Notes: generated from the sequence alone by a model not told the origin. Positions 35,006 to 46,445 are shown, counted from the stretch's first letter. The stretch: DNA of 64,000 nucleotides from Reticulitermes lucifugus (GCA_026260175.1 JAKCWW010000001.1:151792-215791); one strand, 5' to 3'. Numbers and translations: made by a program.

Positions 35006-35614
35006 GATACTTACCTCACGTCTCCCGAGTAGATAAAAATTCTTTCAAAACTTGTGTTTGCACCCACATTAACCTAAGGAATTGAAGGCCATAGTGAGGC
35101 CATGCTAAGGTTCTTGTGGAGAGAAACTGAGCAGGGATGCTGGGAACTGTACACAGTTGTAAGGTGAAATAAGGTTTGGGAATTCATGTCATTAAATGCG
35201 GTCCACTATTGACATGTGGCAGGGCAAAACGATAATTTCAAGCCGATGATGACATGGCCGGAGGGCTGCAGTGTAACAGCGTGCAGAAGCGCACGTTTGC
35301 ATCATTCTGAGCAGTTGTGTAGTCATGCTTGTGCGCAGATCGTTTGGATAAATTAAATTACCTTGCATAAACGTCCTGGATAGCGTGTCTATTGGGCAAG
35401 TTTTTTTTGCCTCGACCTGCGCCCTTGTTGTTTTTCTGCTTGTTTAACCTGTCTGATTAGTGATTAAGAGAACAAAATCGAGAGGACTGTAGGCTGTCTG
35501 TGGGAACCGGTGTTACGAACTGCCTAAATCTGTTATTCATAACTGCTACCTAAATACCTAGTGACTGTGATATGTGGCGCTTTGAATGTGTCAAGTAGTT
35601 TGTTTGGATGTAAA
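35006..35614. other. No gene seen
   Basis: Moderate G+C compared with its neighbours, with no frame or repeat that I recognise. Confidence 0.4.
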
Positions 35615-35725
35615 ATTTTTCATTAAGGGAGGAGCATAAAGCGAGGAAGATTGTCAACAGGACTCTGAGGAGAATTTTTGGATATAGGAGGGATGACGTA
35701 ATAGACGGTGAATAAAGATGCGTAA
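35615..35725 (+). mobile_element. LINE-A internal fragment
   Basis: The plus frame reads REEHKARKIVNRTLRRIFGY then RRDDVIDGE, the block that precedes the GHVARMG motif in LINE-A. No 3' end is attached. Confidence 0.65.
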
Positions 35726-35754
35726 TGATGAGTTTCATGTTATTTTCCCTCGAT

Positions 35755-36010
35755 AATGTTATTCATTCATTCACTCGTCTGTCTTACGACAGGTCCATAT
35801 TCTCCTCCAAAGCGAGTTCTCCACAGAGGGCGATCTAGTGCTTCCTCTTTCAATTTACAGTATCTTCTCTTTTCCTTAAGTCATCCACTAGCTGCTTACG
35901 TCTTCTTCTTCTTCTTCCCGTCACTTCTATCCTTCCCTCTATCTTTCCTTCAATAACGTGTTTTAGAAGGAAGTTCCTACGCAAGACGTGACCAATCCTG
36001 GATGTTATTA
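35755..36010 (-). mobile_element. LINE-C 3' coding fragment, second copy
   Basis: The minus strand reads RIGHVLRRNFLLKHVIEGK, then an Arg-rich run and LVDDLRK, then decayed sequence matching the 13010 copy almost base for base (GACAGGTCCA, CAAAGCGAGTTCTCCACAG). The endonuclease and polymerase parts are missing. Confidence 0.7.
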
Positions 36011-36084
36011 TTAGGGTGATAAGATTTGTTTAAACAGCCTAACTTCAACAGTGATTTAGATGAATGTTAAATAAATAGGATTTG

Positions 36085-36250
36085 ATGGTATGGACTGAAT
36101 TGTCTGGCTCAGGGTAGAGTCATTTGGTGGGCTCTTGTGAACGGGGTAATGAACCTTCCGTTTATAAACGTGTAAAGAATTTCTAGTGTAGATAAATTCC
36201 TCTCAGCAACTGAAGAAGGGCCTGCTACACGGAGCTGATTATTACACTTT
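36085..36250 (+). mobile_element. LINE-A 3' end
   Basis: One frame reads DGMD, a stop and IVWL in place of DWIDLAQ. GGCTCTTGTGAACGGGGTAA, TGAACCTTCCG and CTCAGCAACTGAAGAAGG follow. Confidence 0.65.
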
Positions 36251-36264
36251 CACCTACGTGTACG

Positions 36265-37559
36265 TTTTTCTTAGTAATTTCTTTCCTTCTGTTTGTCTTC
36301 AGTATTCTGTTCAGTTTTTCTACCCTCCTTGTAGTTCCAAATATTGTTCTCAAACTTTCTTTCCAAGTATTCTAAATATGTGGCATTAAGAGGGTAGCGT
36401 TCAAGCCTGTTTTTATGCTTATGTGTGAAAGAAAAATAAATATGAATTGGGCAATAAAAGAAAGTGTGAAATGCTGTAAGTTGTTACGTAAGACCGTGTC
36501 CTCTGTGAGGCATATGTGTGGCTCTGTCAGTATGTTGAAGCATGTTGTCTGTAGTCAAAGGCGTAGAGGTAGTCTGTCAATTGTCTCTTATTCTAAAACA
36601 CTACATCGTGTGAGTGCATCAATTTCTGATACTGACTAGTCAAGAGTGAGCAGTTTCCTCGCCACAGTCATTATATCTTCTTCACACAAAATACATAAAG
36701 TCAAATGTATTATGGGGAAGTATCAACAGCCTGTCGGCAGGTTATATTTCCAACGCAACGGAATAAATTTTGACAAAACGTTGGCATTTATGTCGTCTTC
36801 GAGTGACAGTATTTCTTAATTACATGTCCTGCAACCCTTTCTTCTCCTGTAACTCACGTCAAAATTTTGTATTAAAAAGAAACTTACCTCACCAGTATTG
36901 GTTACGTCATGTAACATATAGGCAAAACGAGATCTGTAAGTTTTATTTGGAATGTGTTTTTTTGACATGCTGAATATTCAAAAGAAAACAAGTAGTAACC
37001 TCTTAAGAACCCGATATTAAAGTGGAACTCTTCGTCAAAAGACTTTTGGATTTTAACTTTATGATCACAGTCCAAGAGATTCGTTTTCTCCTGAAAGAGC
37101 GTCTTCCCTTCCTCTTTATCTGCTGCAGATTCGTATTCTCGCCGTCTTTTCTTCATGGTCTTTCATTGGGAAACGTTTACTTTCTGTGTATTGAAGAGCT
37201 GAAAGGAAACCGCTGCGTCTTTTCGAACCGCTCGTCCATCCGGACGCCTGTCATAATTTAACTGCAGTGCCTTCAATGGCTGCGCAGCCACCTGCACTCG
37301 CTCCTCCCCCCAAGACAACAATTGCCGCCCCCTTAATGGATTTCTCTCAAGTACTTGCATCCTACAGAGCGATAATACGCTACGCATTCAATGACTGAGT
37401 GGGTTAACGTTGCGGTTAGAATCTCGACCTCGCCGAGTGTTTTTCGCGGATTTATTCAGTCGTTTGTGGACAGATGTGTACACCATATGGTCCGCGACAG
37501 AAAACAAATAGGGTGTTTATTCTGATGTTAGTAAAACACACCTTTATCGGTTTTGCACG
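36265..37559. other. No gene seen; possible tRNA-like trace
   Basis: Near 37395-37440, GTGGGTTAACGTTGCGGTTAG and GAATCTCGACC vaguely resemble A and B boxes, too weak to call. Open frames at 36902-37387 overlap on both strands and are unrecognised. Confidence 0.35.
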
Positions 37560-37860
37560 CGTCAGCGTCTCTACGTAGCGTCTATTAAAATCCCACTGTC
37601 CGTCTGTCTATACAAATGACATAACTCGAGAATGCTGAATGGATTTTTTATTAAATCAAACGCCGGAGAGCTTAAACAAAATCCTTCGAGTTATTCCGTT
37701 TTTTGTTAATATCGGTAAAATAACGGACACTACGGCATACCTAAATGCGTTTCTGCGCTATTTCGGGGTTTCAAAAAACTTTAGAGACAAATATAAAACA
37801 TGCATTTTATATCCAATGCACGGCTTTCGTGAGTCCTACGGTTTTCGAGATTATTAATGA
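37560..37860 (+). repeat. Distant copy of the TIR element middle
   Basis: TGTCCGTCTGTC, ACATAACTCGAG, GGATTTTTTATTAAAT and CACGGCTTTCGTG follow the order seen in the complete copy. The ends are not found. The plus frame at 37639-37857 is inside it. Confidence 0.4.
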
Positions 37861-38439
37861 AGAGAATGTGAGTGGATAAGGAATATACTTGCTCTGGCAT
37901 ATCTAGATTTTAGAACTTACTCCATTTCTCCTGCATGTTTCCAGAACAAAGAAAAATCATATGAATTAACCAACACCCGACATGTTTAGAACTATCAGGC
38001 TCATCTTCATGGATCAAATATCACGCGTGAGCGATTGCAGTTAAAGAATAATTTTAAAAAATTAGTCGTGTTTGTCGTATTAGAACTTCTTAACACGGCT
38101 GACTAAAAAGCAGCAATTATTTGAAGATCAGTTTAATAGCTTATTTTGTAATTTTCTTCCTTCAGTTTTCAAGTTAATATCAGTTGAAATTTATTTTATT
38201 CCTGTAATGATATTAGGATAAAAACTATAGGATAGAAATTAAATAGCAAAGGGACAATTACAATAATTTGCAATTCGTCACTGCATGCTTATTTAAAAGT
38301 TTTAACAAAACATTTTAGGAATCACATTTTTCAAACACAGTGAGTAATGTGGAAATGATATCTTTAGAATTCCTAAATTTAGTACCTTGCATTTCATACT
38401 TGGCTCCTGGGGACAAACCTAACGATATAACAAACTGAC
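37861..38439. other. No gene seen
   Basis: A+T-rich sequence with no supported feature. Confidence 0.4.
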
Positions 38440-38610
38440 TACATAGAATAGAATTCTTCTTGAGGTGATATTTCCTTAGCTATTCAAGAAATTCGCCACA
38501 TTTGTGGAACTGCGAAGTTTATTACCATCTTCACAAGAACCCACCACTTCTCCAATCCTGACTCAGATGAATCCAGTCCCGTCATTCTTCCTTCTCTTCT
38601 CATATTTCCC
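38440..38610 (-). mobile_element. LINE-A 3' end
   Basis: GAATTCTTCTTGAGGTG, then GCTATTCAAGAAATTCGCC, TTTGTGGAACTG, TTCACAAGAACCCACC and ATGAATCCAGTCCCG match the 3' end on minus. Confidence 0.65.
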
Positions 38611-40374
38611 CTTATTCACCTTCTTCGTTTGTAGTTTCTTACGTTCTCCTCATCTCCTTTTTTCTTTTCCTGTCTTCTAATTACCTTCCTTCCTTCATTT
38701 TCTTCACCTCTTTATTTAAAGTTTTTCTTCTTCTATTTATTTTGTTCTTTCTTATCCTGTCCTCATCTCCACTTTGTCCTCACAGTCCCAAAGGTATAGC
38801 TTCTGTATATACGCCACCGTACCCACCACTAATTCCGGTAATTGCGCAGTTGGATGTTTTATGATATTCACATTTTACCGTTGAGCGGCTTCTGTTGAGC
38901 AAATCCCATATCCGGATTCAGTTCCTACGTTTCTGGCTGCGCTCACGGATACGCCATAATTCCTCTCTCTTTTTTTTTTTTTTGTAAACCACAATAACCT
39001 CTTTCACAAACCCATACATATATAATCACCCACAGAAAATACAAAATCAATACATTAAAGTCGGTATTATATTTAAATACTTTTTTCAAAAATTTGACAT
39101 TTCAGTCTTTGTACTAAAACTTCCCAGTGCAGTGTTTTAGTAGTGTTTCATGTATTCAGAAGGTCCTGGTTTCAAATTTGAGCGTAAAGTCTGGCTCTTC
39201 TTAATGTTATTTTTACTATTCTTTTTCTGCCCGTCTAGGAAAATTCTGAGACTGTGCCTTTAGCAGACAAATTCTCTGTCACCCTAAATGAACCTGCAAT
39301 CTTCCTAGCATTCGATACCTTATGACCATTGAATTTTAGCGTCGTAAGTAACTAAGTATCAATAAAACCAAATCAAACGGCCGCGACGGTCTTTTTTCAG
39401 ACTTTATATCAAGGGTTCTAATATCGATTGGGATATGCTATAAAACGTGCCTGTTCTAACCCCATAAAATGAGGCCCACACCTTATATTAATAAGAGTTC
39501 TCAAAATCTGTGTAGTGGAAAAGTTTTTAAGGTTTGTAAACCTATTTATAATGCAAGTATTCACTGTGAAGTGGAGTAGAACTTAGAATAGGTTCAATAG
39601 CTTAGTAAAATATAGACCTGTGTCCCTGTTTCTTTAAAATTGACGATTAGTGAAGTTTCAGTTCTCTAATAAAATTCTAGATTATCGAGTTTTTTAAAAA
39701 AAAAGAAAAACTACATACGTGACTGTATCTTCGAACCCACTTAAATCAACCCCGGGGCATTTGTACGACAATAAGACGATACTCCGTAGCTTAAAGAGTT
39801 CTTTATATAGACACGGATTTGACCATTTTGATTTACAATTGGTGGTGTTTACTTTTTAAGCCGACACATATTCTCTTCCGGCTTGATGACAAGTACTATT
39901 TTTAGGCAAGTGAAATGTGGCGTAGAGAATCTTAGGATCTGTTGCTAGTTTTCATCGATTTTAAGTTTCGCAATGCGTTTGAAAGTTTATAGCAGATTAA
40001 AATATCATAACATTAGGTCTTGAATAGCGTACTGTACATTGTTTGCGAGCGACTAAATTCGAATTGAAATAATATCATAAAATTTATAGTAGTACCTTCA
40101 CTGACTTTTTCACTTTAATTGATAGCTGTATATAAAATGATGAAGATTCATAGATTTTGTAAGACACGCAGCCTTTATTGCTACCACTTTTCAGCTTCTT
40201 GTCTCGGAGGTGGACACCAACTTTTCAGATATGCGTGCTTTCTCCATCCTTGGGGTTGTATTTGGTGGTAACATGGTCTTCCGAAGTGCTGATGTATGTC
40301 TGCGAGACTACTCGGCATTAAATCCTACAAATACATAATTTTAATACTGTTTATCAAGAAGAAGGTATTGTTTA
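38611..40374. other. Pyrimidine-rich tract, then featureless DNA
   Basis: 38580-38790 is strongly C+T-rich on plus (repeated CTTC and TCTT words). It may be the stretched remnant of a LINE tail on minus, but coding blocks are not visible. 38790-40374 shows nothing. Confidence 0.4.
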
Positions 40375-40620
40375 TGACTGACTGCGTGCAGAAGAGGCCT
40401 TTTTGAGAAGTTGATAGACATATAGCTGGCCAATAAATTCCTCATCTCTGTGGAACTCGCTGGTTTATTAACGTGTTCAGAAGAGTCCACCACGGAACTA
40501 TCCTAAGCCAGGTACTTCAATTTTACACCCCCATACCCTATTTGTTTGAGGCCCCATCTTTCTCTCATGTTCACACCTAGGTATGGTTCTACCAGATGAT
40601 CTCTCGCCTTCCTCAGATAT
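40375..40620 (-). mobile_element. LINE-A 3' end
   Basis: GAGGCCTTTTTGAGAAG, TAGCTGGCCAATAAATTCC, CTGTGGAACTCGC and GTGTTCAGAAGAGTCCACC mark the 3' end. The C-terminal part of the minus frame at 40503-40868 (MRERWGLKQIGYGGVKLKYLA) aligns with the MDLREIGWGGVDWIDLA region. The rest of that 121-codon frame is unrecognised. Confidence 0.6.
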
Positions 40621-41218
40621 CTGATATAAGAAGCCAACGGTATGCAACATGGCGAAGCGATAAGATTGTTCCCCTTTACAGGAAGATAGCTGCTATGTGG
40701 AAAGAGAGCTAGACGCAAAATGCAGACCGCCACTGTCATAAAGACGTTATCAGCCGGTCCAAACCTCCTGCTGTCATCAATGCTGAAGGCTGTGATGGCT
40801 CCCACACAACACAATTCCTTAGCATTGTCAAAAGAGACTTCAGTATCACGCAACGCAGTCGGGTCCACCTGCTGAACAAAGGCTCCAGCTATGTCCTCAG
40901 TACAATCAGTTTTCTTGGTATTCTTACAATCATTGGTGAAGGTATGTAGGAAAAATGTGTAAGGGTATGAAGAACTTCTATAGACGTTCTGCCGACATCA
41001 TATTCCGAAATTTCTGTAGGGCACTAAATCAGACATTACTCGATGCTCTTGAATGAATTCCGCAGCTGACACAAAACATTATTTCTCGTGTATTAAACCT
41101 GCGTATTTGTTCGCATGGTAACAAATGTTACGTTATTCTTATACCTAAGCACCATATAATGTGTTTATACGCCACAGCGACTAGATTCTTTTGGATCGAA
41201 GACGTCAAGATTAGATGT
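40621..41218. other. Unrecognised sequence
   Basis: The upstream half of the 121-codon minus frame (to 40868) lies here and resembles nothing I know. It is probably a chance frame upstream of LINE-A. Confidence 0.35.
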
Positions 41219-41512
41219 TTGCATACATACAACAACATGCATTGTAAATAAAAACATATCACTGAATTTTAACCAAGAATGTGTCAACATTGTAATAGCC
41301 ATAGCATTAATATTATTGTATTTATAACTGCTACTTTTTACATTTTATATTTTAACATTTTACATGCGAGATTGATGTATTAATACTATACATTCCTTTG
41401 TATTGACGTCTCCCTGAGGATGGCGATTTATCGCTGAAACATGTAGGAGGGTCGAAGTTTATGTATAACGTATAATTCCATTTTGTGCATTTTGTTGGTG
41501 TCTATAACTAAC
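41219..41512 (+). mobile_element. Inverted-repeat element with best-preserved hammerhead-like core
   Basis: It belongs to the same family as 23007-23428 (GTCTCCCTGA before the core, GTTTATGT after, TGCATTTTGTTGGTGT at the end, and an imperfect inverted start near 41225-41245). Core at 41407-41452: helix I TCTCC/GGAGG, CTGAGGA (41414-41420), one T, helix II GGCGA/TCGCT with one wobble, GAAA, then ACATGT and A. All invariant positions of a minimal type I hammerhead are present apart from the extra T before helix II. Confidence 0.7.
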
Positions 41513-41861
41513 TTCAATCTGCTGTGTTCCCTGAGTATATGAGGATGTGTGGGCCCCAGTGCCTGCCTGAAATTTGAGATGAAAAGAAATGTACAGCTGT
41601 AGTCCGGCATAGAACTTCAGTAGGCCAGTCTTTGGTATCGCTTTTCTGACTTAACTGCCTTGATTCACGAGCCTCTTCAACTTATTTTTGAAGTATTTTT
41701 ACTGCCGTTAGGGATTATAAAAAACGTGAAAGGTCGTAGTCTGTTTGAATGAATTCATAAATTGCCTGGAAAATCCGAAGAAAATCACCCAAACCTCAAT
41801 CTGTATTGTCGTGATACTTTCCGAAAATTGAATTCTGAACCTGTATTTGAAGATTAAATTC

Positions 41862-42112
41862 TTCTGGGATGTGACGCTATGTCGTTGGGCGAGTTGTTCT
41901 GGACGTTTAGAATAATTGTAGTACCTTCATTTCCAGAGTCAAGCAATCCAAGAAGAATGCGTTTGTCTCGGATTACTCGACCCTGAAATTTGACAATTTG
42001 ATCCTGAAGATGAATATATTAACAGTCCTTTGAAACGTCGGGCACTTTTCACCTAACAACGCAGTGTTATATCCCAGACGACACCAGTGTGAGAACCTCA
42101 AATCTTGCAGGG
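41862..42112. mobile_element. Head-to-head Penelope-like pair
   Basis: The left half on minus is TCTTCTGGGATGTGACGC to GGACGTTTAG. The right half on plus has CTGAAGA (42004-42010), CCTTTGAAACGTCGGG, TATATCCCAGACGAC and the tail CAGTGTGAGAACCTCAAATC. Helix II on the right is weak. Confidence 0.55.
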
Positions 42113-42195
42113 TGTAGTTCTTAAACACTCTAGTAATGTTCTGTCGCACGGAACAATATAAATCGAGTAATTTATCGCATTTATGATGTTAGGTG

Positions 42196-42722
42196 TCTTA
42201 AGTTACTGCTTTCTTATTTATCTGTCGCAAGTTACTGCTTTCTTATTTATCCGTCGCAAGTTACTGCTTTCTTATTTATCCGTCGCAAGTTACTGCTTTG
42301 TTGTTTATCCGTCGCAATTTACTGCTTTCTTATTTATCTGTCACAAGTTACTGCTTCCTTATTTATCCGTCGTAAGTTACTGCTTTCTTATTTATCCCTC
42401 GCAAGTTACTGCTTTGTTGTTTATCCGTCGCAAGTTACTGCTTTCTTATTTATCCGTCGCAAGTTACTGCTTTCTTGTTTATCCGTCGCAAGTTACTGCT
42501 TTCTTGTTTATACGTCGCAAGTTACTGCTTTCTTATTTAACCGTCACAAGTTACTGCTTTCTTATTTATCCGTCGCAAGTTACTGTTTTCTTGTTTATAC
42601 GTCGCAAGTTACTGCTTTCTTATTTAACCGTCGCAAGTTACTGCTTTCTTGTTTATCCGTCGCAAGTTACTGCTTTCTTATTTATCCGTCGCAAGTTCCT
42701 GCTTTTTTATTTATCCGTAGCA
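42196..42722 (+). repeat. 29-bp minisatellite, about 18 units
   Basis: The unit is close to TTTATCCGTCGCAAGTTACT plus GCTTTCTTA, with variants at CTTATT/TTGTTT. Three units make 87 bp, so the 192-codon plus frame (42183-42761) cycles every 29 residues through all three frames. It is a repeat artefact, not a membrane protein. Confidence 0.95.
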
Positions 42723-43349
42723 CACATTTATATAATAGAGGTGCAATATTTTTTGCATTAAACACTTAACCTGAATGCAGAAAACTCTTTAAAATTTCAA
42801 TCAGATATGCTGATCCTTTTACTGTGCCTTTCCGTACTACTATGTTTCTTGCTAGACGGCACCTTCCTATTAATGCTTGGTTTTATGAGGCTTTATTGTG
42901 GTGCAGCCTCACGGACACTTTAACGCGTTATTTAGCTAGACAGATTGTTGTAACCTAAAGCGCTAAATTACTCCATGTCTCTCCTTTAGAATCAGGATCA
43001 AGATCTGGTTAAAATTACCAAGACATTTCACGTCATGATTCTGCAGTACGATACCGACACTCGGTCGTGGGCACAGTCAAAGATTTAAGCTAAGATATAG
43101 TCAGCTTACAGGTTAATCTTTTCAAATTAAATAGAGGGAAGCGTATTTAATCCGAATAAATCTCTTTAATCGTTTAAAACAGGGGTTAACAACATTCATT
43201 CAGCATGTAGGCCAAAATGAATGGCTTAAGTCTCGTGAAATAGACGTATAGCTTAACATTTCTGCCCTATTCGCATATTTTTGTTCACTTGTCTCCAATT
43301 CAAGATTCACACGATGAAACTGCACATACTCTCCACATCCCTTGCCTGA
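42723..43349. other. No gene seen
   Basis: Nothing supported. Confidence 0.4.
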
Positions 43350-43550
43350 AAGTAGATTCAATTCTTCTGGTATGTGATGTGTGGATTGGTGAATATATGC
43401 TGACGTTTCAGAAGATATTGCTGCTTCCACCTTCAGGATTATGTAGTCAATTGCTCTTGGATTTCTTCGGTAACTATTTAGCATCGACACGGCCTCATAT
43501 GACAGAGACTTGAATCTTCATCAACACCGCTGCCAGAACTGTTCAGATCA
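43350..43550. mobile_element. Head-to-head Penelope-like pair, decayed
   Basis: On minus, CTGAAGG, TGGAAG ... CTTC, TGAAACGTCAG and a body to ACCAGAAG (plus 43360-43440). On plus, GGTAACTATTTAGC, CGACACGGCCTC and the tail CAACACCGCTGCCAGAAC. Confidence 0.5.
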
Positions 43551-44671
43551 TGTTTTGGAAGCAATTGATACATTCTCTTTAAAGAGAATAATTAAATAAA
43601 ACTGTAGTATTTGTTATTAAATTTATTCTTAACCCATTAAATAAAAGTACTGAAACGAAAGGGAGTGCGGGGAATTGAGTGGCTCAGAACGGGATGTGAA
43701 AGTTGAAAACGCCCATTACTAATCGTCATGCCCCGTTGGTTAAGATTTAATTCGAAATTCAAGCAAAACAGTAAACCTGAAATCTTATGAAAATAGTTAT
43801 GTGGTTCTTTTGTTGATTTGTTGGGTTTGTTTGGCTAGTTTTTGTCAGTCAGTCAGTCAGTTATGTAGCGGCTCACTACAAATTAGCTAGTATATACTGT
43901 TTAACTACAATGGTTCTTAATATAATATTTCCTTCGTGTTCCTGTGTCAGTTTTGACTGGAACACTGAGCCTGTGTTTAGGCGGGTTGCCGCATTGACCG
44001 TCAGTCCGCCGGCCCGCTGGTCTGAACCCTGCCTTCCTTTTCCATATGACACCCATCTGGTGCCCGGACACAAACAGCAGTCACTGAACCAATGAGACTC
44101 TTCTGGTATCAGGACACGTCCAAAAAGCATCTACTCTTCCTTCGATCTGTTTTTGTCTTTTCTCTTCTCGTGTCCCTTGAGATTCGATTCAGCCTCCCAG
44201 TACTTGGTAACCGTAACATCTGTCCAACGTTCCCAATATGTTACAGACAGTGAAGCAAGCAAATCTCGCAGTAGATGTACTGTAGCAATTCAATATAATC
44301 ACTAAATCAATACGTTACTGCAGTCACTGACGCCTTGGCACCTGTCCTCTTTGGCCTCGTGGCAAGATCTTCCTTTTTGTGGGATGGGCTTCGATGGTAA
44401 CGGTAATGACCTTTTGGGTTTTGTTATCTGAGTCTGCGGAATTTATTAGTGCCACATAACCACAAGGTTTGTAAATCCATGTATTTTAATATAACCTGTG
44501 ACGCCCCTACAGGTTTTAATTTATATATGAAATACATCATTTCAATTTGACATTGGCTGGAAAGTGATTTCCGAAATATCGGCGTGGGAACTAAATTCAG
44601 TTCCCTTCGGGGTCAATTTATTGGAACACTGCAAGCTCTTCGCCGCAATTTTGTTTAACGTAACATTACTG
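43551..44671. other. No gene; possible unclassified repeat at 43990-44095
   Basis: A G+C-rich block at 43970-44070 (CGGGTTGCCGCATTGACC, CCGGCCCGCTGG) creates overlapping frames on both strands (43876-44130, 43910-44095). It looks like part of a SINE or satellite, but I have no second copy. 43846-43862 is a CAGT run. Confidence 0.35.
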
Positions 44672-44855
44672 GTATTAGGGTTGTGGTCTTCTGGGTTGTG
44701 TTACTGAGGTATTTCTTCTTCCATGATGATGGTGGAAGCTGGGTCCTCCGAAACATGGATATTAATCTACCACACTACATTGTGTCACATCCAATAAGAC
44801 CGTAGTCTTTTTACTGACCGTCACGAGAATATAAATTCATATTTTTGGAATAATT
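44672..44855. mobile_element. Head-to-head Penelope-like pair
   Basis: The left body on minus is GGTCTTCTGGGTTGTGTTAC. The right core on plus (44717-44762) has ATGATGA, one T, helix II GGTGG/CCTCC with one mismatch, GAAACATGG. The body is CACATCCAATAAGACCG and the tail CTGACCGTCACGAGAAT. Confidence 0.55.
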
Positions 44856-44884
44856 GCCGGGCTGAACCAACACAGGACTCACAC

Positions 44885-45015
44885 GATAGTTCGCCATTAT
44901 CATCATCATCATCACGCTTTCAAGGACTTAGGTCTCGTGGCCCCTGCTGTTCTCACTATTACAATCCGAAGCCTCGTTAAAGGGCGTCCCGTATTCCTGT
45001 TCCTGCTGGTTGATA
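44885..45015 (-). mobile_element. LINE-E tail (different family)
   Basis: ATCATCATCATCACGCTTTC, AGGACTTAGGTCTCGTGGCC and AAAGGGCGTCCCGTATTCC resemble, from memory, the complement of another insect LINE C-terminus (GRP-type ending with an ATG/ATC-rich linker). No protein frame is open. A shorter related-looking stretch is at 50728-50800. Confidence 0.45.
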
Positions 45016-45389
45016 TTTTATAATAGCGTCCGAGGTCATACGATGCTTTGTTAGTATTGCATACGAGTATATCATTGAAAGACGTCTAGGCGAGAGGGAG
45101 AAATCTTCGAATGTTATTTAATTCCTGTTCTTCGGGTCTGCAGCCCTTCGCAGGGCGGCGCCTGTTCTGCTGTAGAGGTTACAAATCCTTATTAAGAAGC
45201 AGAGAGACTTCTTGGTTGACGTTTCTTGCTTCTTCATTGAGAACTTAAGAGCACAATAAATTGGAGGATTACTTGCCACCATTCGGTTCAAAATCTTTTG
45301 TCTTCCCGTCTTAAATCTAAAACATTGAAGATTAAAATATACAAGACTATAGTATGTATCTTGTTTTATAAGCGTATCAAACTTAGTCT

Positions 45390-45855
45390 CCCGTTTTAGG
45401 AGAAGAGAGCAGACTGAGGGTATTCGAGAACAGGGCGCTGAGGAGAATGTTTGTACCAAAGGGACAAGAAGTAACAGAGCATAGAGACAATGAAGTAATG
45501 AAGAGCTTCGTGATTTGTACTGCTCACCAAATATTATTAGGGTGATAAAATCAAGAAGAATGGTATGGGCAGGGCATGTTGCACGCATGGGATAGAAGAG
45601 AAATTCATTACATGGCTCAGGTTAGTAAACCTGTAGGAAAGAGACCGCGTGGAAGACTAGGTATAGGGTGGAGGATAATATTAAAATGGATCGTAAATGG
45701 CATGTGGGGGAGTGTGGAATAAATTCGTGTGGCTCGGAGTAGGGACATGTGGCCTCCTCTTGTGAACAGAGTAATGAATGTCGGGTCCTATAAAATGCGG
45801 AGAATGTCTTATTATCTGAAGGCCTATTAGCTTCTAAAGGACAGTGATGCATGGA
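45390..45855 (+). mobile_element. LINE-A ORF2 C-terminus and 3' UTR, longest copy
   Basis: On plus: [20 protein letters not shown], then a shifted [15 protein letters not shown], then GKR and GRP-like residues, then WRIILKWI and the DRW-VN-VMN block before GTAATGAATG. The UTR runs AAATGCGGAGAATGTC to GCATGGAG. Several frame breaks make it an inactive old copy. The minus frames at 45118-45588 (156 codons) and 45622-45852 are its antisense. Confidence 0.8.
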
Positions 45856-46279
45856 GTTAGATTTTTCTTCCTATCTGGAAATCGAGCTTTTCACACGACA
45901 TCTTTATTGCAGAATCTTCTTAACCCTTGTAAAGAACAGCAGATTTCATCTTGGATGATATTTGTGCCTTTTATTTCTTATATTCCTTGTTCAACTCTAC
46001 ACACCTATTCGGGCAATGGCCCACAATGTGTGAAGCCATTATAAAACATATTTAAGTTCAGTGTTAGGTCACCGTGGATAATACTGATCTCTTAGGGATA
46101 GAGTTCATCATTCTAAATTGTAAACGTTTTGTAGATCTTGGAGATGCTAGGAAGACCTTGGTTTTATAGTATACTATTAGGTCGTGTTATGTACCTAATG
46201 GCTTGATTGTCAAGAGGTATATATTACTCACTTTATAATTCTTATCATTATGGTATTTAGTCTCTTCGTAAAAAGACCA
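45856..46279. other. No gene seen
   Basis: Nothing supported. Confidence 0.4.
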
Positions 46280-46445
46280 GACTATTTATAATCCCCTACC
46301 GTCTTAGGGAGTCGGATGTACTGAACTCAGCGGTTACGTAGTTGGCATTTCTTCATTTTCTGGAGATCCTGAGTTTGATTCTCGGCTGTTGCGGTAGAAT
46401 GGTTTGGTTTTATTCAGTCTTACCAGGCAAATGTTGGGGCAATAA
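46280..46445 (+). repeat. Possible SINE-4, tRNA-like
   Basis: The A-box-like CAGCGGTTACGTAGTTGGC (about 46328-46346) and B-box-like GAGTTTGATTCTCGG (46370-46384) have correct spacing. ATTCAGTCTTACCAGGC and AAATGTTGGGGC follow. There is a single copy in the window. Confidence 0.45.

Noticed and set aside
40503-40868. 121-codon minus frame as a gene
   Set aside because: Its end aligns with LINE-A and the rest is unrecognised.
42183-42761. 192-codon open frame resembling a membrane protein
   Set aside because: It is a translated 29-bp minisatellite with a 29-residue period.
45118-45588. 156-codon minus frame
   Set aside because: It is largely antisense to the LINE-A piece at 45390-45855, with no domain of its own.
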